Shown in pieces: positions 34,354 through 42,703 of a stretch of DNA of 64,000 nucleotides. The notes below the pieces were generated by a model that worked only from the letters and a program-made list of their open reading frames with translations, was not told the origin of the DNA and made no database searches. The translations under genes and the position numbers were made by a program. Each line of letters starts with the position of its first letter. The stretch's first letter is position 1. The DNA is from Sedimentibacter sp. MB35-C1 (GTDB lineage Bacteria; Bacillota; Clostridia; Tissierellales; Sedimentibacteraceae): NCBI RefSeq assembly GCF_030913635.1, contig NZ_CP133188.1, positions 3,100,001 to 3,164,000 of the forward strand, in the 5' to 3' direction.

Positions 34354-35223
34354 TTATACATATATCTTCTTCTCAACGGGAATCCATATTTCACAGAAAC
34401 AGTCTGCATTAGGCTCTTGGGAGTACAATTCAAAATCGGTATCATCAATCATATTATATTCTGAACTTGGAAGGAACTCTGAAAAAATTTTCCCCCATGT
34501 TTCGCCTATGCAATCTCCATTTTCACCAATACATTTAAATACAGCCCATAAAGTAGGATTTACCTCCCATATTGTATATCCTTCCGGCATATTACCACCA
34601 TCAAATTCCATACCAATCCCATAATCAAAATATGAGCTTTCTTTTGAAATAGGTGCACAAGCTCCATAAATACTATGTTTACTAGTGTTTTGTTTTAGTA
34701 TTTCAAATGTGCCATTGACGCCGCATTCTTTCCAAAAGTCTGGAATTTCGGTGTTTCCTTCTTCTGAAATTGATTCATTTCTAAACTTTTCAACCTTAGC
34801 AAGTAATTTAAATGGTTCTCTTTTTTCAATCCTATAATCCATAATAGTACCACCTTCCAATTTTATTTTAATAAGAAGTCGATTAAAGGATTTTAGCTTA
34901 ATACCTGCACGCCTTGCTACATTAGGTGTAATGCCGTGAAATCTGGTAAATGCTTTTGTAAAACTCTCAGGTGACTCATAACCATATTTTAAAGCAATAT
35001 CAATTACCTTTTCATCAGATATAGATAGTTCCTGCCCGGCCATAGATAATCTTCTATTCCTAATATATTCGTTAGCTGTAATACCAGTCACTAAGCTAAA
35101 TGTTCTATGAAAATAATAGCTTGACACATATATATGCTTTGCAACATCTTCATAATTAATAGGTTCTAATATATGGTCTTCTATATAATCAATCGCCTTT
35201 TGCAAGTTTTGAATAAAATCCAT
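34354..35223 (-). CDS. AraC-family regulator with GyrI-like effector domain
   Basis: About 289 aa. The N-terminal AraC double HTH covers about residues 3-105 (EDVAKHIYVSSYYFHRTFSLVTGITANEYIRNRRLSMAGQ...ALKYGYESPESFTKAFTRFHGITP). A GyrI/AraE-type ligand-binding domain follows (about 130-289, ending LYSQEPNADCFCEIWIPV). This architecture is that of Rob/BltR-like drug-responsive regulators. The ATG at 35223 is used because GGAGGTGAG lies immediately upstream. It has no obvious target next to it. A 38-base piece of this gene recurs identically at 61585-61622. Confidence 0.85.
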   Translation of the reverse strand: MDFIQNLQKAIDYIEDHILEPINYEDVAKHIYVSSYYFHRTFSLVTGITANEYIRNRRLSMAGQELSISDEKVIDIALKYGYESPESFTKAFTRFHGITPNVARRAGIKLKSFNRLLIKIKLEGGTIMDYRIEKREPFKLLAKVEKFRNESISEEGNTEIPDFWKECGVNGTFEILKQNTSKHSIYGACAPISKESSYFDYGIGMEFDGGNMPEGYTIWEVNPTLWAVFKCIGENGDCIGETWGKIFSEFLPSSEYNMIDDTDFELYSQEPNADCFCEIWIPVEKKIYV

Positions 35224-35439
35224 TTTTCTCACCTCCATATATAAATTGTACTAAAGCATACCTATTATTTCCTATCCTAGATTGCTTTGATTTGTCTATT
35301 TAAATATTAATAACCTTTACTTCGTCATATTTCACAACAACTTTACCATAAAAGCTTAAATTCTTTCTAACAAAAATGCGAATCAATATTCTCACTCTCA
35401 TTAAAATCATATCTTATCTAAACAGCCTAACTAACTAAG

Positions 35440-35476
35440 ACATATCGTTGACAGCCGAAAGGTTGTGGGGATATGT
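35440..35476. other. Isolated hairpin with GAAA tetraloop
   Basis: ACATATC/GATATGT outer stem and ACAGCC-GAAA-GGTTGT inner stem form a compact two-part hairpin in the 290-bp gap before the Crp/Fnr gene. There is no T-run on either side, so it is not a terminator; it could be a processing site, small RNA or protein-binding site. Confidence 0.4.
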
Positions 35477-35531
35477 GTAATGTCATGTACAAATGTATTT
35501 GACAAATAAACATTAACATATTTGTTTTCGT

Positions 35532-36191
35532 TTAAAGAATTTCAAATTCATTCTTATTAAATTTTAATAACCCCTCATCCCGCATATTAGATAACTCACG
35601 TGACAGTGCACTTCTATCTACACAAAGATAAAATGCAAGTCCTTCTCGGTTATAAGGTATTGAAAATCTTTTAGAATGATTTATTTGAATTTGTGTATTG
35701 AAAAATTCTAATAACTTTTCCCTTGTAGTACGTTTTGATAATATCTCCATTTTTTGATTCAGCATTATATTTTTTCTTGCAATCATTGAAAGCATATTTT
35801 CTATCATATTCCAATGAAATGCACAGGCATTATTACAAGTTTTGATGATTCGTTTACAATCAATAAACATTATTTCACAATTCTCAGTGGCTTGCACTGT
35901 GATAGGGCATTCATAAATATCAGCATATGCAAATGCTTCTGCAAAAATATCATTGATACCTAAATGAGAAATAATATTTATATTACCTTCTATATCTTCT
36001 TTTATTATTTGAATACCTCCTGACAAAACTATCCCAACATAGTGAACTTGGGCTCCTTGCTGTATTATCACATCCTTTTTTTTATAATAATTAACCTTTG
36101 CAGATAGGCAATTTAAAATTCTTTCCAAATCATTTAAATTAAAATTATTGAACAATTCATTATTTTGTAATTGCTTAAGATACTTCTTCAT
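35532..36191 (-). CDS. hcpR: HcpR-like Crp/Fnr-family regulator
   Basis: A 219-aa Crp/Fnr protein. The cyclic-nucleotide-binding-like sensor fold covers about 10-120 (VIIQQGAQVHYVGIVLSGGIQII) and the C-terminal HTH about 150-215 (YNREGLAFYLCVDRSALSRELSNMRDEG). RBS AGAGGTG precedes the ATG. It is divergent from the ferredoxin-like gene, with dyad GTTGCAAATGCAAC between them. The same dyad lies before hcp and before the cupin gene, always 22 bp from the -10. HcpR-type Crp/Fnr proteins are known to control hcp and an adjacent ferredoxin in response to nitric oxide or nitrite stress. Here the symbol is by context, not by sequence identity. Confidence 0.8.
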   Translation of the reverse strand: MKKYLKQLQNNELFNNFNLNDLERILNCLSAKVNYYKKKDVIIQQGAQVHYVGIVLSGGIQIIKEDIEGNINIISHLGINDIFAEAFAYADIYECPITVQATENCEIMFIDCKRIIKTCNNACAFHWNMIENMLSMIARKNIMLNQKMEILSKRTTREKLLEFFNTQIQINHSKRFSIPYNREGLAFYLCVDRSALSRELSNMRDEGLLKFNKNEFEIL

Positions 36192-36207
36192 AATTCACCT
36201 CTTATGT

Positions 36208-36249
36208 GTTGCAAATGCAACCGACGTCTTATGTTCATTATACTATACT
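36208..36249 (+). promoter_or_regulatory. HcpR-type operator and -10 box, ferredoxin-like gene
   Basis: Dyad GTTGCAAATGCAAC (36208-36221), 22-bp gap, then TATACT (36244-36249). The dyad centre falls at about -41.5 from the expected start site, the class II activator position. The HcpR-like gene starts 17 bases away on the other strand, so autoregulation is likely. Confidence 0.8.
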
Positions 36250-36279
36250 AAGATTATAAAAAACAAGGAGGACTTTAAA

Positions 36280-36987
36280 ATGATTAGGAAAATAATAAAA
36301 ATAGATGAAGATAAATGCAATGGTTGCGGATTATGTGTTACTGCCTGTCACGAAGGAGCCATTGGTATGGTAAACGGAAAAGCAAAGCTTCTTCGTGATG
36401 ATTATTGTGACGGACTTGGTGACTGTTTACCGGCTTGCCCAACCAATGCTATCAGTTTTGAAGAAAGAGAAGCAGCAGCATATGATGAGACGGCGGTAAA
36501 GATGAATATGGAAAATAAGCAGCCTGAAAATTTGGCTTGTGGTTGTCCTGGTACTCAATCAAAAACGTTCATGCGTAATGTTATTAATGAAGCCAAGGTA
36601 GAAACACCTGCAACAATACAAACCCAATTGAACCAGTGGCCAGTACAAATTAAACTAGCTCCACCAAACGCACCCTACTTTAATAATGCTCACCTGCTAA
36701 TTGCAGCCGACTGTACGGCATATGCATATGGCAATTTCCATAATGAGTTTATGAAAAACAAAATAACCCTTATAGGCTGTCCAAAGCTGGATGAAGGTGA
36801 TTACAGCGAAAAGTTCACTGCCATACTAAAAATGCATAATATAAAGTCTTTGACAGTAGTAAGAATGGAAGTTCCATGCTGTGGTGGTATTGAAAATGCT
36901 GTTAAAACAGCCCTTCAAAATAGTGGGAAACTCATTCCTTGGCAAGTCATAACAATTTCAACTGATGGCAAAATTCTTAAAGCATAA
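36280..36987 (+). CDS. Two-cluster ferredoxin-like Fe-S protein (FrdX-like)
   Basis: A 235-aa protein. The amino end has a 2x[4Fe-4S]-like region (CNGCGLCVTACHEGAI and DYCDGLGDCLPACPTNAI, about residues 13-63). A roughly 170-residue C-terminal domain follows, with further cysteines (ACGCPG, LIGCPKLDEGDY, EVPCCGGIE) found in proteins of the same family. The ATG at 36280 is used (AAGGAGG upstream). In several anaerobes such ferredoxin-type proteins are co-regulated with hcp and are thought to feed it electrons; the operator supports this here. It ends in its own terminator. Confidence 0.83.
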   Translation: MIRKIIKIDEDKCNGCGLCVTACHEGAIGMVNGKAKLLRDDYCDGLGDCLPACPTNAISFEEREAAAYDETAVKMNMENKQPENLACGCPGTQSKTFMRNVINEAKVETPATIQTQLNQWPVQIKLAPPNAPYFNNAHLLIAADCTAYAYGNFHNEFMKNKITLIGCPKLDEGDYSEKFTAILKMHNIKSLTVVRMEVPCCGGIENAVKTALQNSGKLIPWQVITISTDGKILKA

Positions 36988-37007
36988 TTCATAAACCATT
37001 TATTTTT

Positions 37008-37057
37008 ACACCTGCAAATGCTAGGACACCTAAATCTTGCGGGTGTTCTAATTTTTT
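37008..37057 (+). terminator. Terminator of the ferredoxin-like gene
   Basis: ACACCTGCAA pairs with TTGCGGGTGT and is followed by ATTTTTTC, 21 bases beyond the stop. Confidence 0.75.
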
Positions 37058-37099
37058 CTATATCAAAAAGTAGTCTTAATTCTTAGTTTAGGCTATGGC

Positions 37100-37550
37100 A
37101 AATACATTTGTTTCAAAAAGTTTGCCCTGCATCCGTTTTAAAATAATTGTCACTTATTTTGCAAATTGCTTCCTTCGAAATTTCATCCTCATATATATTG
37201 ATTAAAATATCTGCTTCAACAAAAATTTGAAAATCTATGACATCAATCTGTATATGTATGATGATGTCCTACAATAAAACACACTCTTGAAATTATAGTG
37301 TCTTCATAATCAAGCTTTTCAAGTAATTCCTTTGCTAAGCAGGGCCTTCAATTTGTTGATACTTTCCTCAACTCGAATTATATTTCTGCTCACTTAATTT
37401 AATTCCAATATCATGAACAATTGCTGTAATTTCTAAAACTTCTTGGTTTAAGCAATCTACCTTCTCCATCTCTCCAATTGTTTTTGCAAAGCTATATACT
37501 TTCATAAAATGATTAATTCTTTTCACATCACTTGCATAATATTTAGTCAT
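37100..37550 (-). pseudogene. HD-domain phosphohydrolase, frameshifted
   Basis: The first 60 codons from the ATG at 37550 encode a typical HD-domain start (HFMKVYSFAKTIGEMEKV...EITAIVHDIGIKLSEQKY) with the HD metal motif. The frame then stops, and other frames continue the family pattern: KELLEKLDYEDTIISRVCFIVGHHHTY and IDFQIFVEADILINIYEDEISKEA on to about 37100. At least one frameshift lies near 37340-37375. The full family protein is about 150 aa. It is probably inactive, unless the shift is a sequencing error in an A/T run. Confidence 0.7.
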
Positions 37551-37596
37551 TTAATTTATTAAAACAGATTTTTTATCCATGCTATATCCCTCCGTT

Positions 37597-37638
37597 TAAA
37601 AAACAACTCCTGACAAAGACTATTGATTGTCAGGAGTT
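37597..37638 (-). terminator. Terminator of hcp
   Basis: AACTCCTGACA/TGTCAGGAGTT (11-bp perfect stem) is followed on the minus strand by GTTTTTTAA, 22 bases after the hcp stop. Confidence 0.88.
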
Positions 37639-37659
37639 ATATATTGTTTATTTACTATT

Positions 37660-39288
37660 TTATGCCATGAATAACTTAATATCATCCTCAACTGTACCAA
37701 TACCTGCAATACCGAATTTCTCAACCAAAACCTTTGCCACATTAGGAGACAAGAAGCCAGGTAGTGTTGGTCCTAGATGTATGTTTTTCACACCTAAATA
37801 CAGTAATGCCAAAAGGACAATTACTGCTTTCTGTTCATACCAAGCAATATTAAAGGCAATAGGTAACTTATTGATATCGTCCAGACCGAAAACTTCCTTA
37901 AGTTTTAGTGCTATAACTGCTAGTGAATAAGAGTCATTGCACTGACCTGCATCAAGTACTCTTGGAATTCCACCAATATCACCTAAATTCAACTTGTTAT
38001 AGCGATATTTAGCACAACCCGCAGTAAGTATTATAGTATCCTTTGGAAGATTTTTGGCAAATTCTGTATAATACTCTCTTGACTTCATTCTTCCGTCGCA
38101 CCCTGCCATAACAAAGAACTTTTTAATTGCGCCAGACTTCACGGCCTCAACTACTTTGTCCGCAAGTGCAATCACCTGATTATGAGCAAAGCCGCCTACA
38201 ATGCTTCCTGTCTCAATTTCTTCTGGCGAAGGCAGTGTCTTAGCAAGTGCTATTATTTCTGAAAAGTCTTTTTTGCCATTTTCATCGGCTTTAATATGCG
38301 TGCAGCCAGGATATCCGGTAGCTCCAGTAGTAAAGATTCTGCCCCTTACTTCTTCGCTCCTAGGCGGAACAATACAGTTCGTTGTAAAAAGAATAGGACC
38401 ACGGAAGGATACAAATTCGTCAAGCTGTTTCCACCATGCGTTTCCGTAGTTCCCAGCAAAGTTGTCATATTTTTTGAAAGCAGGGTAATAATGTGCAGGA
38501 AGCATCTCACTATGGGTATATACGTCAACACCAGTACCCTTAGTCTGCTCAAGAAGTTGCTCTAAATCAGTTAAATCATGACCTGAAATAAGAATGGCAG
38601 GATTATTTCGCACCCCGATATTAACCTCGGTAATCTCAGGATTCCCAAATCTCGTTGTATGTGCCTCATCCAACAAAGCCATAACCTTAACACCATATTC
38701 TCCCGTCTTCAGTGTTAATGCCACAAGATCCTCAGCTGTAAGAGAATCGTCTAGTGTTGCTGCCAATGCTTCGTAAATAAAAGCATTAATGTCTAAATCC
38801 TCTTTTCCAATATTCTTTGCGTGTTCGCCGTAAGCCGCCATACCTTTAAGTCCATAAATAATCATTTCATGCAAGGAACGAATGTCTTCATTCTCTGTTG
38901 AAAGAACACCCACGGATGTTGCTTTTTCAAGCATAGCTCCTCTTGAATCCACCGTGAATGTTGATGCATCGTGGAAATCGTTAAGGTTAACAGAATTTTT
39001 TAGTTCATCTCTTAGCTTAATCATTTTACTGATTTGTGCATCAATATGATCATCATCAAAGTTTGCGTTGGTAATAGTCATAAACAAGCTGCTTAGAACC
39101 TCATAATTAGTCTTGTCCAAATTATGTACATCAACCTTTCCTTTTACAACAATATCCGAAATGCCTTTAAGTGTGTATATCAGAAGGTCCTGAAGCTTTG
39201 CAACCTCTTCATTCTTTCCGCAAACACCTTTCACTGTACAACCTGTGTTTTTTGCTGTTTCTTGACATTGATAACAAAACATACTCAT
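37660..39288 (-). CDS. hcp: Hydroxylamine reductase (hybrid cluster protein)
   Basis: A 542-aa Hcp. The N-terminal cluster ligands are C5-x2-C8-x8-C17-x5-C23 ([22 protein letters not shown]). All hybrid-cluster ligand motifs are present: SGHDLTD (His), YTHSEMLPA (Glu), [34 protein letters not shown] (Cys) and WYEQKAV (Glu, Lys). The family reduces hydroxylamine and nitric oxide and protects anaerobes from nitrosative stress; it acts in the cytoplasm with a ferredoxin-like donor. The ATG at 39288 is chosen (AAAGGAGG 9 bases upstream); the longer frame to 39393 would include the promoter. It has its own promoter with an HcpR-type dyad and a strong terminator. Confidence 0.95.
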   Translation of the reverse strand: MSMFCYQCQETAKNTGCTVKGVCGKNEEVAKLQDLLIYTLKGISDIVVKGKVDVHNLDKTNYEVLSSLFMTITNANFDDDHIDAQISKMIKLRDELKNSVNLNDFHDASTFTVDSRGAMLEKATSVGVLSTENEDIRSLHEMIIYGLKGMAAYGEHAKNIGKEDLDINAFIYEALAATLDDSLTAEDLVALTLKTGEYGVKVMALLDEAHTTRFGNPEITEVNIGVRNNPAILISGHDLTDLEQLLEQTKGTGVDVYTHSEMLPAHYYPAFKKYDNFAGNYGNAWWKQLDEFVSFRGPILFTTNCIVPPRSEEVRGRIFTTGATGYPGCTHIKADENGKKDFSEIIALAKTLPSPEEIETGSIVGGFAHNQVIALADKVVEAVKSGAIKKFFVMAGCDGRMKSREYYTEFAKNLPKDTIILTAGCAKYRYNKLNLGDIGGIPRVLDAGQCNDSYSLAVIALKLKEVFGLDDINKLPIAFNIAWYEQKAVIVLLALLYLGVKNIHLGPTLPGFLSPNVAKVLVEKFGIAGIGTVEDDIKLFMA

Positions 39289-39349
39289 TTGAAATCCTCC
39301 TTTTATTATTAAAATTTTAGAAATTAGAATTACAAATTTATTCATATCC

Positions 39350-39391
39350 ATTATACTGCTAAATTTTGCATAAGTATGTTGCAAAAGCAAC
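39350..39391 (-). promoter_or_regulatory. HcpR-type operator and -10 box of hcp
   Basis: On the minus strand, dyad GTTGCTTTTGCAAC (39391-39378), a 22-bp gap, then TATAAT (39355-39350). The geometry is identical to the ferredoxin-like and cupin promoters. Confidence 0.85.
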
Positions 39392-39469
39392 AATATAGAA
39401 CTAATCTACAAATTTTTATAAAAATATGGGCTGTCGAATCAATTTAGCATATAATATAAATACAGAATC

Positions 39470-39518
39470 AAAAAAGCCTCAGAAAATCATTAGCCTATAA
39501 AATAAACTAATGACTTTT
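39470..39518 (-). terminator. Possible terminator of the hcp-like pseudogene
   Basis: A CATTAG/CTAATG-centred stem with flanking A/T pairs; the minus-strand U-tract begins a few bases late. It lies about 90 bases beyond the pseudogene end. Confidence 0.4.
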
Positions 39519-39606
39519 TAAAGCTCCCTAGTTAACTAATAATTTATTGTTATTATTTCCCTTTATACGACAATTTCAAACCATAATATTAATTATTGTT
39601 ATTGTC

Positions 39607-40264
39607 CTAAAATTTCTTCTCTTGTTCCGGTGTTGAAATAGGTTTTAAATCAAATTTGTCAACTAATACTTGCAGTATATTGGGTGTAATAAATGCTGGT
39701 AGTGTTGGTCCAAGACGGATGTCCTTAATTCCTAAGGATAATAAAGCAAGAAGTATTCCAACTGCTTTTTGTTCATACCAAGAAAGAACTAAGGAAAGTG
39801 GTAATTCATTTACTCCACAGTTAAATGCTTCTGCTAATGCAACTGCAACCTTAATAGCTGAATATGAATCACTACATTGACCACAATCAAGTATTCTTGG
39901 GAAACCTGCTACCGTTCCTAAATCAAGTTTATTGAAACGAAATTTACCACAGGCTAAAGTTAAAATAATAGTATCTTTTGGAGTTTTTTCTGCAAATTCT
40001 GTGTAGTAATTTCTGCCTGGTCTTGCCCCATCACAACCTCCAATTAAGAAGAAATGTTTAATTCCACCATTTTTAACTGCATCTCCTAATCTTTAGCCCT
40101 TTTTCTAAATTTTTTTGACCATAGAATCCGATACCTTTTAATTCGTGAATCAATACATCCTGCAAATTGGCAACAATTGGATTTTTTCCACATACTCCTG
40201 ACTTCACACAACCTTTTCCACCTAATGTTTGCTCACACTGATAACAAAACATTGAATTTTCCAT
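39607..40264 (-). pseudogene. Second hybrid cluster protein gene, large internal deletion
   Basis: An intact start (RBS AGGAGG) encodes MFCYQCEQTLGGKGCVKSGVCGK with all four N-terminal Cys ligands. After about 57 codons the frame breaks near 40080. The frame that follows encodes only the carboxyl part ([25 protein letters not shown]..., [33 protein letters not shown]), ending at 39607. Compared with the 542-aa neighbour, about 320 central residues are missing, including the His, Glu and first Cys ligands. It is a distinct paralogue, not a copy of the intact hcp, and is nonfunctional. Confidence 0.88.
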
Positions 40265-40332
40265 AATTAAACCTCCTAATATTTTGGGATAGTTATATTA
40301 TTTCCAGAATGAATAAAATATATTATAAAATA

Positions 40333-40360
40333 TCAAAACCCCGCAAAAATGCTGCGGAGT
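40333..40360 (-). terminator. Terminator of the cupin-ferredoxin operon
   Basis: CTCCGCA/TGCGGGG stem followed on the minus strand by TTTTGAT. A second hairpin, CCTCATCA/TGATGAGG at 40471-40497, lies between it and the ferredoxin stop. Confidence 0.65.
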
Positions 40361-40521
40361 TCAGTTTTTATTAGGATAATAATCTTTTTTCATATAAAAA
40401 TTTCCGAATTGTTTTTAATCCTGTACACCTCTAATACACCTAAATATTATTTACTCTCATTATAAATATAACCTCATCAATGAATTTTATGATGAGGCAA
40501 TACATATTAATTATTACATTG

Positions 40522-40710
40522 TTATTCAACTGTTATTACAGATACAGGACAACCGTCTCTTGCTTCTAATGCTGAATTCTCTGCATCTGATGGTATAGGA
40601 TCAACATAAACTTCAGCCGGACCATCATCACCCATACGAAATACTTCTGGACACATAGACACACAAAGACCACAGGAAATACAACCTTCTCTATCAATTT
40701 CTGCTTTCAT
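40522..40710 (-). CDS. Single-cluster [4Fe-4S] ferredoxin
   Basis: A 62-aa ferredoxin with C-x2-C-x2-C-x3-C-P (GCISCGLCVSMCPEVF) and a remote fourth-type Cys in DGCPVSVITVE, the layout of Clostridium/Thermotoga-type single-cluster ferredoxins. The ATG at 40710 is preferred to a GTG at 40719 that overlaps the AGGGTG site. It is co-transcribed with the upstream cupin gene (21-base gap) from an HcpR-type promoter. It is probably an electron donor for hydroxylamine/NO reduction. Confidence 0.9.
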   Translation of the reverse strand: MKAEIDREGCISCGLCVSMCPEVFRMGDDGPAEVYVDPIPSDAENSALEARDGCPVSVITVE

Positions 40711-40731
40711 CTCATTCACCCTTTCATATTT

Positions 40732-41046
40732 TTACATTTTGGGAGCTGGTGCTTTTACAACAATAAGCTCCAATGTTTCATGATGCAAATTTTTCACATT
40801 CATCTTCGTTTGAAACGGTATTTTTAATAAAGTACCTGCCTCATACTCATGGATATCCTGATCATTAAGTCCTATTGAAAGTTTTCCTCTAATAACTGTC
40901 ATATAAACGTTTGAATTAGAAAAATGTTCAGGAAGCCCTTCATCTTTATTAAAAATCATGTGAAGATAATGTATATTTTCGTCAAATACAACTTTCTCAA
41001 CAGCTTCTTCATTGCCTCTAGCCAGTTCAAATATCTGTTCAATCAA
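40732..41046 (-). CDS. Small cupin-domain protein
   Basis: A 104-aa single-domain cupin (HYLHMIFNKDEGLPEHFSNSNVYMTVIRGKLSIGL...YEAGTLLKIPFQTKMNVKNL). The beta-barrel motifs are visible, with His residues in the first motif (HYLHM, EHF), but no complete metal-binding set in the second. RBS GGAGGTG precedes the ATG-equivalent start at 41046. It leads an operon with a ferredoxin behind an HcpR-type operator, so it is probably part of the redox/nitrosative-stress response. The ligand is unknown. Confidence 0.78.
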   Translation of the reverse strand: MIEQIFELARGNEEAVEKVVFDENIHYLHMIFNKDEGLPEHFSNSNVYMTVIRGKLSIGLNDQDIHEYEAGTLLKIPFQTKMNVKNLHHETLELIVVKAPAPKM

Positions 41047-41112
41047 TATTTAACACCTCCAACTCAATTATTGTTTCAAAATTTAGAATTTAATACTACA
41101 AATCGTACATTT

Positions 41113-41154
41113 ATTATACTGTTAACTTTTGCAAAAATATGTTGCAAATACAAC
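41113..41154 (-). promoter_or_regulatory. HcpR-type operator and -10 box, cupin-ferredoxin operon
   Basis: On the minus strand the dyad GTTGTATTTGCAAC (41154-41141; one mismatch from the other two sites) is followed after 22 bp by TATAAT (41118-41113). Confidence 0.8.
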
Positions 41155-41243
41155 AAAACTCATTTTTTTTGCTATAATAAATATTCGCTTTATAGGTTTG
41201 TGCTTAAAGATAAAGATAATTTTCGGTTGATAAATACATATGC

Positions 41244-41573
41244 ACAGCGACTTAGGTACACAGTACACAAGCCCGTTTATTTGAGGATTATTTATCCTCA
41301 AAAGAAATCACTCATTCCTTTAGTAGGAAAGATAACCCCTATGATAATGCGTGTATTGAATCCTTCCATTACATACTTAAAAAGGAAGAAGTAAACCATC
41401 ACTAATATTTTGATTTCAATGTTGCTCGCAAAGTAATATTTGAATACATTGAATCCTGGTACAATCGTAAAAGGATTCATGGTTCTATAAATTATATGAC
41501 TCCACAGGCTGCTCATGATGCGGCCTGATCGGTGTCAAAAAAGTTAAACTTTTTGTGTCTACTCTATTGACAC
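41244..41573 (+). pseudogene. IS3-family transposase, 3' remnant
   Basis: Broken frames on the plus strand encode the end of an IS3/IS150-type DDE transposase: HSDLGTQYTSPF (second catalytic Asp), then after a frameshift EDYLSSKEITHSFSRKDNPYDNACIESFHYILKKEEV (catalytic Glu region). After a second break, FDFNVARKVIFEYIESWYNRKRIHGSINYMTP runs to the stop at 41528. The bases up to 41573 (with GTGTC...GACA) may include its right end. The 5' half is missing. Confidence 0.83.
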
Positions 41574-41666
41574 AAGCACAATCCTTAACATTATTTTTGC
41601 TAAATTATACTTATTTTTATTTTCTTCCAATTTATTCTCCCCCTATTTCTTACATGATTGTAATAT

Positions 41667-42212
41667 TTACTCCATTAAGGAAGCCTTATCATATATTTTA
41701 TCTTTTTCTTCTTTAGACAACAATTTTTCAGTTGTATAAGCAATTACTCCAATTCCTATAAAGTTTAAAGCAAATCTTAAAACTGTAAATTTTAATCCCA
41801 TTGATGAAGCTTCAAACAACAAAAGAGGTATTTTGGTTGTGGACCAGGCACCAATCATAATCAATACATAAGAAAACTTACTTCCTTTTTTAAGAAGAAC
41901 CATTGCTACAGGAAAAGCTGCATATAAAGGACCAGCAGCAGCTGAGCCTAATAAAAATGCAATAAGTACTCCTATAATCCCCGATTTTTCACCCATATAT
42001 TTCATCATTGTTTCCCTTTCAACCCACACATCTAAAAGCCCCAGCAAAATAAATATGGGAGGTAAGATAGATAGCATTTCCATGGTGCTGTTAATTGTAA
42101 TTTCAACTGAACGCATTCCTGTTTCGGGATACAAAACAACTATTAATGCATTTGCTAACATGAGTAAAATAAATATTTTATATCTTTTGATTACATTAAT
42201 TAATTTATCCAT
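41667..42212 (-). CDS. YraQ/UPF0718-like permease, second half-protein
   Basis: A 181-aa membrane protein with about four to five hydrophobic helices and the segment FLLGSAAAGPLYAAFPVAMVLLKKGSKFSYVLIMIGAWSTTKIPLLLFE, typical of the DUF318/UPF0718 permease group. The ATG at 42212 overlaps the stop of the upstream half (TAATG), so the two are translationally coupled. It is last in the six-gene efflux operon running from 46945. The group has been linked to metal or metalloid export in other bacteria; the substrate here is unknown. Confidence 0.72.
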   Translation of the reverse strand: MDKLINVIKRYKIFILLMLANALIVVLYPETGMRSVEITINSTMEMLSILPPIFILLGLLDVWVERETMMKYMGEKSGIIGVLIAFLLGSAAAGPLYAAFPVAMVLLKKGSKFSYVLIMIGAWSTTKIPLLLFEASSMGLKFTVLRFALNFIGIGVIAYTTEKLLSKEEKDKIYDKASLME

Positions 42213-42691
42213 TATAAAAACACCCCCATTATCAAAGCTACTATCAAAGAAAAAATATACGCCTCTATATTTCTGATTATTGCTGCTTTTTTTCCTAAAA
42301 ATTTCATTTCCAGAGGAATGGTCACAACTCCAACCATCATTAAAGTTGAGATAAATGCTGCAATCTGCATATATCCGGCACCGCTTTTTATCAAAGCTGC
42401 TGCTAATGGAAATGCTATAAAACCAGGTACAAGCGTTATTGCTCCTACTATGGATGCAAGAATTACACCCATCCATCCTGACTCTTTTCCGATAATATGA
42501 GAGATTTGTTCCGGAGTCATTATCGCCAATATTATTCCAATTAATATTAATATGGAAAGGAATTGAGGCAAGATATTTTCAAATGACTTCCATGCTTTTT
42601 TCAGTGCAATTTTTGTATTCTTCTTATCTTTCATAAAAGATATGGTTAAAGCTATTGTGGCTATTACGTATAATGCTATTGTTGACGCCAT
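42212..42691 (-). CDS. YraQ/UPF0718-like permease, first half-protein
   Basis: A 159-aa membrane protein with about four helices. The motif GWMGVILASIVGAITLVPGFIAFPLAAALIKSGAGYMQIAAFISTLMMVGVVTIP is the mirror-like counterpart of the GSAAAGPLYAAFPVAMVLLKKG motif in the next gene. In many bacteria both halves are one protein; here they are separate and overlap by one base. RBS AGGAGG; 12 bases after the ABC permease gene, so probably part of that operon. Confidence 0.72.
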   Translation of the reverse strand: MASTIALYVIATIALTISFMKDKKNTKIALKKAWKSFENILPQFLSILILIGIILAIMTPEQISHIIGKESGWMGVILASIVGAITLVPGFIAFPLAAALIKSGAGYMQIAAFISTLMMVGVVTIPLEMKFLGKKAAIIRNIEAYIFSLIVALIMGVFL

Positions 42692-42703
42692 AAAATCCTC
42701 CTA

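Noticed and set aside
35440-35476. Hammerhead-like ribozyme
   Set aside because: CCGAAAGG is present but the CTGATGA core and cleavage-site triplet arrangement are not.
37660-39393. 577-aa reading of hcp from 39393
   Set aside because: The added 35 codons span the -10 box and operator; the ATG at 39288 has a perfect ribosome binding site and the normal Hcp amino end.
40924-41394. 156-codon plus-strand ORF across the cupin start and its promoter
   Set aside because: It runs antisense to the cupin gene, then through an IS3 remnant out of the transposase frame; no ribosome binding site.
41537-41573. Terminator or attachment site at AAAAAGTTAAACTTTTT
   Set aside because: The A/T palindrome lies at the presumed end of the IS3 relic and no gene ends there; it is better taken as IS terminal sequence.
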